The notes: a model not told the origin generated them from the sequence alone. Shown: positions 40,972-52,574, numbered from the stretch's first letter. The stretch is 64,000 bases of DNA from Muricea muricata (GCA_963855995.1 OY979723.1:8003013-8067012); one strand, 5' to 3'. Program-made: numbers and translations.

Positions 40972-41275
40972 TTCACTACAGCTTCTATCGGCTAATGAAC
41001 CTTGTTTAACATTGCATGGGTATGTATAGTTATTGGGGTGGAAAAGTTATCAAGTTATTTTTAATTAAAAATAAATGTCACAAGCAGAAGTTTCGTTTAA
41101 GTGGGAGGCAGAGCAGTACTGGTCTGTTTCAAGAGAAATTAATGAGGCAGAACATAAATATTGGCTCACCAATAACTTGCTCCTGGTGTGAGGAACTTTC
41201 CAAAGGAAACGCAACCGAACCCGCTCGAGGGTATAAAAAGTGGGAACTTTTAGGTGAGCGAGCACTCACTGCAAG
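40972..41275. promoter_or_regulatory. divergent promoter region
   Basis: This 304-bp gap lies between the outward-facing genes at 40,971 (minus) and 41,276 (plus). It has a clear TATA box on the plus side at 41,232-41,239. No clear TATA was found on the minus side. Confidence 0.45.
41232..41239 (+). promoter_or_regulatory. TATA box of the YKGG-protein gene
   Basis: GGGTATAAAAAGTGGG is a textbook TATA box 37-44 bases before the ATG at 41,276, implying a leader of only about 10-20 bases. Confidence 0.65.
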
Positions 41276-41812
41276 ATGGAACAGATAGTTGGAGTTATAG
41301 ATATGGACGGGTTCGTAATAAATAAAACTTTTTATTGTAAAGAACTTGGTGTGCTAAAAGTTGGTAAAGATGAGGGAGATTCGTACCTCTTTGACATTGG
41401 TATCCGCTGGCAAGATTTAACAAGTAAACAACAAAAACATTGTATGTTTCTCACAAGAAACATACATAAGCTACCCTTCGGCGTTTCTCGGGGAACAAAT
41501 GCCATTCAACTTAGCAACTTAAACACTATTGTGAAATGTTTTTACGATGGTGTTAAGTTAAATAACCTCAGTAGCATCGCGTACAAAGGCGGACATTTTG
41601 AGCGAGATTTGCTGCAACACCTACAGATCCCCTCAGTTAATTTGGAAGATTTCGGGTGCCCGAAAGCCGAGTTTTTGTTTGATGGATTGGTTTGGCTAGA
41701 GACGTGTGGTCACCATCTTGGAACGCACGCGTACCAGCACTGTCCGAAGGTCGAAGTTGAGGCGTTTGGAAAGTGGCTACGCGAACAACAAAGAAGCGTT
41801 CTCTCACAATAG
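41276..41812 (+). CDS. Polinton protein with exonuclease-like motifs (YKGGHFERDLL family)
   Basis: The product is 178 residues, intact. The N-terminus VIDMDGFVINKTFYCKELG resembles the first acidic motif of DEDD exonucleases. SSIAYKGGHFERDLL places another Asp as in Exo II. Cys/His residues follow (FGCPKAE, LETCGHHLG, YQHCPKVEVEAFGKWL), giving a possible zinc site. Closely similar proteins occur in Polintons of cnidarians and other animals and are, as far as I know, uncharacterised. A DEDDh-like 3'-5' exonuclease or a Maelstrom-like nuclease fold are both possible and neither is proven. It has its own TATA box and is divergent from the myristoylated-protein gene. Confidence 0.7.
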   Translation: MEQIVGVIDMDGFVINKTFYCKELGVLKVGKDEGDSYLFDIGIRWQDLTSKQQKHCMFLTRNIHKLPFGVSRGTNAIQLSNLNTIVKCFYDGVKLNNLSSIAYKGGHFERDLLQHLQIPSVNLEDFGCPKAEFLFDGLVWLETCGHHLGTHAYQHCPKVEVEAFGKWLREQQRSVLSQ

Positions 41813-42395
41813 CCAACTCAGAGAGAGCAACAAAAAAAAAACGGTTCTTTTAAGAACCCCAAATGTTAAAAGAATATAAACAGATCGAATGTTTGATGTT
41901 TTCTTTTTTACTTAAGAACACTTTGTTAGCATTGACCAGTGTTTCCATACTCCTTTTATAATATCTCGTGCTGTATAGTGAAAAGATTCCACGTAAATAC
42001 AAGAAAAAATTACAAACAAAATTAACACTATTATGTATAAGCAAGGAAGTCAAAACGCAACATAGCTATAAACCGTTATTAATAAAAATGTAGCAACGAT
42101 TATTCGACTTAATAACTTCATTCAGCTATTCTAAACGAATCAGTCTAATACATGTAATAACAGTTTACAAGTCAACTGAGCCAGGTAAATCAACTTCCCG
42201 GCCTAGCACGAACAACTGACCTCATGTATAATTTTAAAGGGTAAGCCTGAAGGGTGAGAATACGTTAGCCCTGCATGAATCGGGCCATCGGGCCGTAAAG
42301 TGCCTTATAGGGCCAAAACGGGCTAGAATGGGCTATATAAAATATCTATCACACGTAAACGCGAGTCAGTAATACTAGGAACTCGTGGAATAAAC
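41813..42395. other. intergenic region with TATA box at 42,334
   Basis: Non-coding, 583 bp. It carries GC-richer words (GGGCCATCGGGCC, GGGCTAGAATGGGC) and TATATAA at 42,334-42,340, 55 bases before the zinc-finger ATG. A run of A at 41,831 follows the YKGG gene. No polymerase sequence is present. Confidence 0.5.
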
Positions 42396-42858
42396 ATGGG
42401 ACGTACACGTAGAAACTGTCCTGTTTTTGGCTGTGGAAGTACAAATCTTGCTAGATTAGCTAATCATCTTGACCAAGTACATGGAATGGATACGAAAGAA
42501 CGGGCTAAGTGGTTAAAGTGGAGCAAACTCGGTATTTGTGCACCCCAACAGAGGGAACAACCAGAGGAATTCAACATGGAGAAAAGCTTGGAAAAACTAT
42601 TAAAGCGATAACAAGAAATGGAAAGAAAATTTAATGCTTACTTACAAGCCGTCGAAGTAAAGAAGGATCACAGTAGCAAAGGAGAACATTATGTCTCTGG
42701 GAAGGACAGAAATAAATGGATAAAATATTAAATCACATATTGAACTACAAAGCATGTCTCTAAGTGCCAGCAAAAAGGGAAGCGATGTGTTTATGAAAGT
42801 GTTAGATGTCAAGACCGTTGAACACTGGGGAAAAGCACGTAAGCTTAGTGCAATCGTG
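42396..42858 (+). pseudogene. zinc-finger protein relic (homologue of inner-element gene)
   Basis: The frame opens MGRTRRNCPVFGCG with a C-x4-C...H-x4-H finger (NLARLANHLDQVHG), then KERAKWLKWSKLG, and stops after 71 codons at 42,611. Beyond the stop the next codons still read like protein (EMERKFNAYLQAVEVKK, then another stop near 42,727). Another frame then gives VFMKVLDVKTVEHWGKARKL up to the TIR. This is therefore a zinc-finger gene broken by at least two stops and a shift. Its finger aligns with the intact inner-element protein (31,728). Its position beside the right TIR parallels the position of that gene beside its own TIR. Confidence 0.65.
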
Positions 42859-43922
42859 CTGTATGACGCAATTAGAATATGCCTTGAGGCATTTTGACAA
42901 TGCCTAAGCATTAGCATACTGTATATCGTTGCATGAATTGACCTTGCCACGCGTACGTGCGCTTAAAACAATGTCTAAACAGCAGCATAGCAAACGTACA
43001 GCGTTTAAACACTACCGTACGTTCGCTCTAACAATATCCGGCACCCTGCAAGACAATGCCTAAACTGCAGCGTAGCGAACGTACGCTCTAAAAATATCTA
43101 ACCTTCACTCCTACGCGCAACGCTCTACTGACTCAATACATGTATTGCAAGATACTCTATCATAATACACTTGCTCTCCAAGCCGTACGGACACTAGCTA
43201 CAATGACACATTCCTTTAAGCAGATGTATTCTGATAACATTTTTAACCTCGAAGAACAATTTACCCCAAAGGAACTGACTGCTGCGATAACTGTAGAATT
43301 GATCGCAAGAAAAATTAAAGAAATAGAACGAAAAGACACAAACACTGGGGAATTATGTAGTTGGTGGAACTGTTGCGAAGAAGCAAAACCGCATACCGGG
43401 AAAGAACATATCTGGATCCTAATCGTGGAAGCATTTAAAATCCTCAAGTACGAAGAACCACCAGCAAAATGTCGGAACATTTTTGAACAAACTTTTAAAC
43501 TATCATACTTAACTTTACATACTCTATCCACTAGTATCGAAAAAACTTTTACTTTTAAAAATCTCATAGATTATCTCATATGTTTATATCAACTGAAATA
43601 TAATCACTAGTCTATAAAACTTAAAAGTTGAAATAAATATTTTTTAAACCTATACTGCATTTCCCTCTTTTCTGATATACGCTCTCTGCTTGGGATCGCC
43701 CTAGAAACCAAATTTGTACTGTTCACGTGCTAATCACGCGCTATGACCCCAAACCAATGTGCATGTGCTGTTCACGTGCCACGACGTCAATTCTATGCAC
43801 ACGTGCTGTCCACGTGCTATGACGTCAATTCTATGTGCATGTGCTGTTCACGTGCTGTTCATGCGCTATGACGTCATTGTCGGCATTTCTTTGAACGCTA
43901 TATGGGGGGGGGGTAATCTACT
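42859..43922 (-). repeat. right TIR of outer Polinton
   Basis: About 1,064 bp, the inverted counterpart of 20,730-21,757, ending GGGTAATCTACT next to the TSD CTTGCA. It carries one more subterminal minisatellite unit than the left arm and the second copy of the TIR gene. Confidence 0.92.
43203..43610 (+). CDS. TIR-embedded Polinton accessory protein (VEA-x-KILKY family), right copy
   Basis: The product is 135 residues, the counterpart of 21,006-21,413, with the same start logic and the same core HIWILIVEAFKILKYEEPPA. Differences from the left copy include AAIT for AAIS, NTGE for NSGE, and AKPHTGKE for AKSRIGKE. Both copies remain open, so the gene may have been under constraint, or the TIRs were homogenised until recently. 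It reads toward the right end of the element. AATAAA occurs shortly after the stop (about 43,631). Confidence 0.7.
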   Translation: MTHSFKQMYSDNIFNLEEQFTPKELTAAITVELIARKIKEIERKDTNTGELCSWWNCCEEAKPHTGKEHIWILIVEAFKILKYEEPPAKCRNIFEQTFKLSYLTLHTLSTSIEKTFTFKNLIDYLICLYQLKYNH

Positions 43923-43928
43923 CTTGCA

Positions 43929-44380
<452 letters not shown>

Positions 44381-45887
44381 TCCTACAAAGAGCCTACAAA
44401 GGCATCACTGAGGCGCCGACAAGTTGCGATACATGAAATATTATCATGCTTGTTGAAGGCATAGTAATTTGAACTGATAATTATAATATATAATGGCAAA
44501 CGCATGTTGATGTCAACCACCTTACATTTGCGAAAACTAAAGAACGTCAACTCATAGTGTGGCCTGAAATCAATGGCTACTTCTTTCGTCTTAACAATAA
44601 AACCTGTGAGAAAAAAACCTGCTTACGATAAATTCATTTACCTTTCTGGCTTGAACGATTATATAATTGGCCACAAAAACATCCACATCCCAGTTCTTTA
44701 AAATGAAAGCGGACTAACGGTAGTGTAAAACTTGATAGCAGATATGCCATTTACAAAGTATTTGTTGTTTTATGAACATTCCTGGAAGTATGACCATAGT
44801 TTCCAATCAAAACTCAGCGGGAGGAAATTTTGGAAAATAGAATTACAATTATTACTGAAATAAAACGATAAAATTTCCGATGCTGTAGATAAGGAAAATA
44901 TGAATATTCCAACCCCACTGTACATAAACACGATATGCACATATAAACACTTGTTAGCTTGGTACCTTATTCTCATCGAGAAAAATTTTGGAGACAATAA
45001 AACATCTACCATGATATACTTTGTTTTACCGCTTTATCGACATTTGGCCTAAAAGAATGTATTATTATTCAAATAGCTTTTTATAATTGTATGAACACAA
45101 AAAGTTCATCAAGCGTTGCCATATACGTCGAAATAATTTCACCCCGCGCTATAATCGAAAGTGTATGGAAAAATGTGCAAGTAAGAAATCTTAACCATGA
45201 AAAGAATGTCTTGTTTCCAACACAAACACAGCATGTGAAAAAATTCTAGTTTCGATACTTGATTTGAAATCAAGTTAAGTTAACAATTCGGTAAAATCGA
45301 AAAGAATGTACAAAAAATTGTTTTCACATAGGATATGACTAGTTTCCTGCGCAGGCATCTCTGATGGTATTGATATTTCATATACGGCTTGGATTAGCTA
45401 TGTGGGATAGACGCCTGCCATAAATCGACACACAACTTTGCACTGCGGACACTTCCTTGCGCATGCAAACATTACTGTTAGGAGGAGGGAAAGTAAAAAT
45501 TAATAAAAGCAATTTGTCGTTTGGTATTTTTTCTGGGGGTGTGAAGAGGCCGTTTTGTTATGAAAATAGGAAATCCGAAAACCGAAAGAGAGAAAGTTAT
45601 TATCAACAAAACACCGGGTCCGACGTTGACACTGGTCTTACAATGACAACTTTCAAATGCTAAACCGTAATTGAGAAGAATGGTGATACACGACAGCTGT
45701 CATAACAGCTTCAAGTTCAAATAACCTATACGTTTTTTTGCCAGCAAATATTGAATTAAAGCACCCACACGAGCCTGTTCGCAGGCTAGACATGTTCCTA
45801 TGCCAAGGTTGCAATGTTTGTCAGCCAGGAGAGCCAAGCAATTAATCAAAGTACTAAAATTGTTTTGCAATTTAACAATATAGTACA
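44381..45887. other. no gene seen
   Basis: AT-rich sequence; short open frames on both strands show no recognisable motif. Confidence 0.5.
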
Positions 45888-47025
45888 GCCGTTAACGACC
45901 AAATTGTTCACTTTTATGATAGAAGCTTGAAAATTTGTCGCATTACTAATATTGCTGAGATAATCATTTCTAGATATGGTTCCAAGCCAAATTCAATCTT
46001 GGTCGATGTCAACGAATATGACATGCGCAGTACACGTACGCCAATTGTAAAAAAGAGAGAAATCGAATGATGTATTATTTTGACTAAGCGTTTGTATAAA
46101 CTTGGTAAAGAGGATTAAATGCTAAATCACACTTATGATTGTAATAGTATATTTCCTAAGATATCATAGATTCAAAATTTTTGAAATTGCTGATTCAGCA
46201 TTTTTTGTCTTTTAAAAACTTCTCAGCGTTTGATAATTACGTATTTCTTTTTCGTATATTGTTGATCTTAAGCCCGTAAGGGAAGCGTATACGTAGAAAG
46301 AGTGCTTTGAAACGTGCAACAACGTAAATTTACTAGAAACCGTTGCGCAGGTCAAAATTTATATTTCTGATTAAGGACTAACCAGAAAGCATTCGTCATA
46401 AAAGTGCAATCTTCTTTAAACATTCACATATATAATTTTTGGAGATTTAAAGGGAACAATCTCAGCTTCATTTGGCTAAAGCTAAATGTCTCATTAATAT
46501 TGCAATATTCAGTGGTTGTATCATTATAGTGAATATTATAGATTGGAACTGGAATATTGATTCAAGATATAATGGGAAAATTGACATTGCTCTACTTCAT
46601 AGCTATTTTCCTAGGTATACACTTCTATCACAATCAATAATATCGAAAGAAGAAATAGGTCACTATCAACTGCTGAGGGATTTTGCTCGGACAGAAAATG
46701 CTGAATCAGCAATTTCAAAAATATTTGATCTGCGATATCTCAGAAACTACACTTTTACAACCTGATAAGTAACATAGCGTTTGATCCTCTTTAGATACTC
46801 CATAAGAGTATTTAGTCAAAATAAGACATTATTTTATTTTCCAATTTTTATCTACTGACGCACGCACTGCGCATGCCCTATTCCATGACATTGACCGAGA
46901 TTGAATTAAGCTTGGGTCCATATCAAAAATTGTTTATGACATGTTTAATAACAATCATGCAAAGTTTAACGCTTTTATGACTAAAGTGAACAATTCAGCT
47001 CTTTTTTGGTCGTTAGCAGCGCTAG
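45888..47025. mobile_element. long inverted-repeat MITE
   Basis: The left arm (about 45,888-46,215) and right arm (about 46,690-47,025) are inverted, diverged copies. Paired landmarks are TTAACGACCAA with TTGGTCGTTAG, TGACATGCGCAGTAC with CACTGCGCATGCCC, and TTGCTGATTCAGCATTTT with AAAATGCTGAATCAGCAA. The loop (about 46,216-46,690) is non-coding. Exact ends and TSD were not established. Confidence 0.65.
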
Positions 47026-47699
47026 ACTAATACGGTAACTTCATTAATAGCCAAGCATCAATGCTTTATCTCTATTCTTTCTGTCTCAGGAAATTACTGT
47101 TTTTGTTGAGCACGACTTCGGGTATTGCAAAAATTACTGAGCAATCCTTTAGACTCTTTTCAATGCCCTGTGTAGCCGGCCAATGTTTCCTTGTACTCCG
47201 AATGCCGTCGGCATACTTTAATTCCCATACTCCTTAGTTTGATCTTTTGGTCACGCATTTATAATGTAAATGGCTGCATAACAAGAATTTTGCTTTTTGT
47301 TGACTTGGATACTACGATTTCCTGGATTCTTTACTATACGTGCACATCGTTAGATCCAAGTGCTGAAATGCTTTCTAAGAGAAAGTAAACAACTAATCTA
47401 CAGCGGATTTTCCTGATCCCGTCGTTTGAGAGCGCCTCATTCTGGTGTTCCCTCCAAACTATCCAACCCAACCGACCCAACGTTCATGCATAGTTTAATA
47501 TTTCTCTGCCTTTGCTCGCTCATTGCAAATATATAATATTAATGAGTGTGCTCCCCCATACTAGTTTTATTGTGTACGACGTCACCGGACAGAATTCAAT
47601 CTGGTGGAAGTTAGTAGGTGCCGAGTTATACAAGTCTCGATTGCTAACTATTTCAAGTTCAAAACTTATCTCATAATAAACTGAATAGACCTTATAAAA
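47026..47699. other. no gene seen
   Basis: AT-rich sequence without recognisable features. Confidence 0.5.
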
Positions 47700-47870
47700 C
47701 CCATTCGAGCGAGACTGTTGGCAAGTCTATGACAAAACGAAAGTACCAGCTAGCGATGATACGCTCAGTGTTAGAGTATAGCTGTGTTGTTTGGCAAAAT
47801 TCTTTACCTTCGTATATTGCAAACCAGTTAGAACGCTTCTTTGCGAACACTGTGACTATTTTTAATGAGA
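47700..47870 (+). pseudogene. LINE fragment (post-RT C-terminal region)
   Basis: One forward frame reads MTKRKYQLAMIRSVLEYSCV followed by VWQNSLPSYIANQLERF. This matches the conserved segment after the reverse-transcriptase core of CR1/RTE-type LINEs (the RPxLEYxxPVWxNxLP pattern). It is too short for family assignment. Confidence 0.65.
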
Positions 47871-49595
47871 TTAACAACTTTTAAATACAGGTTTTATGCA
47901 ATTTTAAAGTAATGTTTTGATACATTTTAACTCTTTAATCCTTATTTTTGTTAATACATAGTAGTTAAATACTTAGTTTAAATTCACCGAAATCAAAATT
48001 TATGCGATGGGTGAATATTCTTAAACATGAATAGCTATAATAATAATAAAATTATTCTTGGAGAGTAAATATATATGACAAATATACTGTATGTGGAAAA
48101 CAAAGAAATTTGAGAATAGGCGAACAACGAACTTACGACATAACATTTCATTTTGACGATTGAGAATTAAGAGCAACAAAACATCGTTTTTAAAAGTAAC
48201 CTTTTTACGACTTCATTCTAAAAACTATTTACCGACATATGTAGAGCCCTACGGGGATTCACATAATTATAGTGATTCCTGTTTATATACGTATTCACAT
48301 ACTAATGATAGGGTGGTGTTTTTTGAGTAAAACTTTTTCAAGTTAAGCCGCTGCCACGCTTAACTCGAAATCAATAAGGAATTTTAGTGATCGTTTTTAG
48401 TCCCGATATTTGAATGATAAGAACAAGTACACGAGAACGATGAGCGTGTGCATGGGGACAATCTGACTCCTGGGGAGGAGTCATGTCATGATCAGTCTGA
48501 CTTCGAGTTTGACAGTTTAGAGTCCCCTAGAGTAGGCAGTTTCAGCTTCATTATTGCAACAACAATAGACTGCTAATTAAATTGGATACTACGTACGAGG
48601 CATTGCTTTTGATTGTGAGATCGATTCTCCCATGCAAGGTTAGCTGTTTGCGGCTGTCTCAGAAATGTGCAAATATTCAGATGCTGGCAGGAAAACCGTA
48701 CAAAGATCGAAAATTGGAAAGATTCACGTCAAGTAATTTTTTTGCAAAATTCCTATTTTTGGCCAAATGTTCTGATACAGAGGCATCACATGTTACAATC
48801 CATTGTAGAACGAATAACATGATCACTTGTACTGTACAGCAAATGTGTGTGCTAGTCAAATTGAACAGTTGTGCTCAACTGCAAAAATGATTTACCCAAA
48901 TGGGAAGATTAGTGTTTCAGGCTTAACCAAAGAAATGGTGTCTCTATCGATAAACTGGTAGAGGTAAATAGTAAAATCAAAGAAATGTGTGCATTAAATA
49001 AGTATTCTTTCAAACATCATATTAATATAGATCACTTTTGTTTAAAAATAGTAAGATTCCTTTGAATGGTGAAGGATCCGCTTCACTAGCGGTTAGCTTT
49101 ATAAATTTTAAACGAGGTACAGTAGAAAACAATTATCAAAGATCAATCAGTCAAAAATTTGGATGGAAGAAACATTACGTCAATTTGGAGCTGTACTGGC
49201 GAAGGCGAGAGGGGGGACTCCTTAGCTTTTAGTTCTTTTTTCTCTGAGTCTGAAACTTTAGATTCAGTGCAAAGAAATATGTACACAACTTAGTTTGATA
49301 ATGAGCTGCGTTCATCAAACTTAACTTGTGAATCGATCAATATTTCCAAGAGGCAACTTGCAAATAATATAACCTTGCATTGCAGTATAACTTTGATAAG
49401 TCAACATGGTTGTATTGGTGGCAGGGGTGAATCACCGCTGCTTTGTATTGCTAACACTAAAGGCTTTAAGATGGCATGTATAAACATAAACTAGAAGTAC
49501 ATGCATGCGTGCAAAACCCCTCGCCTTAATATATCAAAGATGCAACTATATCTTCGGAACATGAAGTATTTTCAATATTGTTGTCATAGCAACAC
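47871..49595. other. no gene seen
   Basis: AT-rich sequence; open frames such as 48,582-48,890 lack motifs and look random. The sequence ends at the P-element TSD AGCAACAC (49,588-49,595). Confidence 0.5.
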
Positions 49596-50203
49596 CACTG
49601 ACCTGAATGATATGGACCGCGCACGTCATACAAATGACTGAAACCAAAATGACGCCATCGCCGCCATGTTTTGGTGCTAAAATGTTCGATTTTCGAAGTT
49701 TTACCATGCCAATTTCGACGCCAAAAAATACGCCGTTACATTTTGAAATCCTAGCAGTTTTTCATGTCAACAAAACCAGGACACATTCAAGAAACTTTTT
49801 AAAGCTTACAACGTTTGAACAAATCCTGTATATCGAAAAGATCGCATGATAAAGACGAAGATTCGACCAATTCCTGCATTCGAATTTTCCTGTTGAGGCG
49901 AGCTGATTTCCAGCAATCGCTGGGCTGGCCGTTCTCATCTCCCGAATGGAAAAGTACACACTTTATATTAAATGTTTGAAACCAAATCGGCTTTGGTCGG
50001 CAAGTTTTTCAGCAGAGATCGCTCAGGTAAGTGTCGTGATTTTTCCCCCCAAAAATGTAGTCAGTATATACCTAGATCGTCGAGTAAATACTTCAATTTT
50101 TGAAGATGGGATTTGGCCTAAAATAACTCGTAACTAGTTTTAGGTTCCCTCTTTTTACAGTTTGGGTGAGTTTGCCATATTGCAGGCAATGAAGAGTCTT
50201 TAA
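49596..50203 (+). repeat. left TIR of P element
   Basis: 608 bp, inverted counterpart of the right TIR. It contains an 80-codon open frame (49,607-49,849) that is mirrored at 56,220-56,462; it is a repeat artefact rather than a gene. Confidence 0.88.
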
Positions 50204-51539
50204 AATCTTGCGAAAAACGACGCTATTGTTTGATTCGTGTGATCTATTTTTTAGGCTTACTCTGTGTTTAATACGCGAGATATACGTTTTAAAAAGGAAA
50301 TACTACAATCTTTTTAAAATTTTGTATGTCAGTTAACAGTATAGTGAAGTTGGTTTAAAATTTTTTTTGTGCGAGTGAGCGTTCATATTTTACCATGCAT
50401 ACGTTCTAGAACGAAGGAATAATGTGCAAGGCAGGCCGCAAGTCTAACACAACGCAAGGTGAACCGGCTAAAGACTTGTTTAAAGGCAACAAAATTCTTC
50501 GATAATTTTCTTTTTTCTTTTTAAATAATCTTATTTTTATATATATTCAAGAGCTAGAAGTAAAGGCTATAATTTATAAATAAACCAACAATAACATTTA
50601 ATATTGTTGTCTTGTGTACGTTTATTTATTCCATGACTATAGAGATTTATTCATCGATATGGCTGTGCGTAATAATCGTTCCAAATTAGCAATAGCCAAT
50701 CGGCATCAAGAACGATAAAATTTCACTCGGTGAAAAATCATCGTTCACGGCCTTTGATTGGACGAACGATGTTTTTTCACCAGTGAAAATTTATCGTTCA
50801 GTGTTCTGATTGGCTGACCCGAACGTGCAACACCTGCTCGCAGGCTCGTGTAAACATGGAGTCTGATTTTACAAGTATTTTTTTAACTCACCGAAAAGAG
50901 AGATTTAAGACAATTTCACTGATAAAACAACCACCAAAAATCATAACGACGACATTCGTGGCCTCATTAACTTGAAATAAACCTCATGGTTTCATTTTCA
51001 GCAAGAAAACAAAGCAATAAATGGTAAGAAATTCCATTTTAATATTTTGGTTGAGTATTTCTTTTTGTCAGTAAGATATATCCGTATCTTTATACACTCA
51101 TCTTTATACTCATATAAAACAAATTACTTCATGGTTGGTTCGTTTGTACGATTTTTATTATTCACTCGTTGTGAAGGATCGCTAAACTCACTCGTTCGCT
51201 GCGCTCACTCGTTCGTTTAACGATCCTTCACAACTCGTGAATAAAAATCGTACGCACTCACCAACCATGAAGTAATCTCTATTTATTTAACATCTGTAGC
51301 TTGAATTGTGAGCGTATACACCTATGTATGAGTCAAGTAGACAACTTGTCTTGCCATTGTTACAAAATATTGCAAAGTACAGACAAAAAGTCTATTAACG
51401 ACAAGGTCTTACACTCTAAAGGTCAAAGGAGATATCCACTAAGCGTTCAAGCGAGTTTTTACTATAACTATACTTTTATCACATTACTCCAATACGGGAA
51501 TATATAATACAGTATAAAGTACGATGTAATCAATGTGAT
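50204..51539. other. P-element leader region with two hairpins
   Basis: Non-coding sequence before the first transposase exon. A hairpin at about 50,713-50,802 pairs AACGATAAAATTTCACTCGG with its near-complement around TTCGTCCAATC. A larger hairpin spans about 51,127-51,272, with long arms (CTTCATGGTTGGT and ACCAACCATGAAG outermost; TTGTGAAGGATCG inner) and a loop rich in CGCTGCGCTCACTCG. They may be small palindromic insertions. Confidence 0.5.
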
Positions 51540-51613
51540 ATGCCATCGTGTGTTGCCTATGGGTGTAAAAATACCGAGCGTTCAAAAAAGATTTCCCAAA
51601 AAACCTTTCACAG
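51540..51613 (+). pseudogene. P transposase exon 1 (THAP domain, first half)
   Basis: The ATG at 51,540 opens MPSCVAYGCKNTERSKK, the canonical THAP zinc-finger start (M-P-x-C-x-A-x-x-C). The exon ends FH plus two bases at a GT donor (CACAG|GTAGGA). THAP domains bind the transposon ends. Joining to exon 2 at 52,575 keeps the frame. Confidence 0.85.
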
Positions 51614-51757
51614 GTAGGAAGCATTACAAAATATAATTATGCAAAAAATGTGAATATTGCACAAGAAAATACTGCAGATGATACCACATAGGCACATATC
51701 AATATACCATTATCCATACCACAATTGTGGTGCTGTCATAGCTAAAATACTACCACA

Positions 51758-52248
51758 CAGGGGTGGATCCAGTAGTGTTTTTTTAAGGGGGTGCCGGTGA
51801 GTCGAACAGGCAAGGTGTAAACCCCCTAGGGCAAATTTTGAAAATTATAATTATAATTTGACTTGGAAAAAAGGAAAAACCTTTGAAATTATACCATATT
51901 TTATGAGCTAAGCATCTTGTGTCATTTACTCATTTTTATGTAAGTCTAGCCATTCATACATTTTTGAAAAGTTGAAATGGCGACAAATGTTGATTTTCAA
52001 TATAGTTTAAAGTTTTGTTTAATGAGAACTCTCGATGAGTAGCCTTATTCGAGTGTTTTTGATTGGTGTTTAACCGTCTTTTAATTTCTCTTTTCAATGT
52101 TGAATACTTATAATGATGGACGTTTACTGCAATTATAGATTATAGTAATACTAATTTTTGCACCCCCCCCCCCCCCCCTTGTACCCCTGTTAACGAAGGC
52201 CAACAGGGGTGTGCACCCCTGTCCACCCCTCCCCTAAATCCACCCCTG
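51758..52248. mobile_element. hAT-type MITE in P-element intron
   Basis: 491 bp. The ends read CAGGGGTGGAT inward and are flanked by the 8-bp TSD CTACCACA (51,750-51,757 and 52,249-52,256), both typical of hAT. A C-run lies at 52,164-52,179. No coding sequence. Confidence 0.88.
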
Positions 52249-52574
52249 CTACCACAAAGCTAAAAAAAATATGATTTAGCATTATTACATCGCATACAGA
52301 ATAAGTGAACATACAAATCAAAATGCATAAAACTACCACTTATCAAGATGATAAAAAATACAAATACATGGGCCTTAAAACTTCAAATTCTGCAATACTG
52401 TTTAGGTACTGAGCTGCAAATGTTACTGCATTTTGATTTAGACATCTGCTAGCTAGGTTGGCCACATATTGAAGTTTGTTAAGAAAATTGGGTAATACAA
52501 ATTAAAAATAATTGTATAAATTGCATTGCAGAACACAATTTACAAAAAGGCATACGTTCTTAAACTTATTGAAG

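Larger units (their letters stand above)
20730..43922. mobile_element. Polinton/Maverick (adintovirus-like) element, 23.2 kb, complete ends
   Basis: Both ends start AGTAGATTACCCCCCCC reading inward and are flanked by a perfect 6-bp TSD, CTTGCA (20,724-20,729 and 43,923-43,928); 6-bp TSDs are characteristic of Polintons. TIRs are about 1.03 and 1.06 kb. Inside are the hallmark genes: FtsK/A32-type packaging ATPase, adenovirus-like protease, double-jelly-roll major capsid, single-jelly-roll minor capsid and retrovirus-like integrase. About 9.8 kb is younger inserted DNA (a 7.8-kb Polinton derivative and a 2.0-kb AACGTT element), leaving about 13.4 kb of native sequence. No protein-primed DNA polymerase B frame was found. 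The capsid and integrase genes are broken, so this copy cannot mobilise itself or form particles. Confidence 0.95.

Noticed and set aside
46472..46765. 97-codon open frame
   Set aside because: Spans the loop and right arm of an inverted-repeat MITE; composition looks random.
49607..49849. 80-codon protein gene duplicated at 56,220-56,462
   Set aside because: Its two copies are simply the inverted TIRs of the P element.
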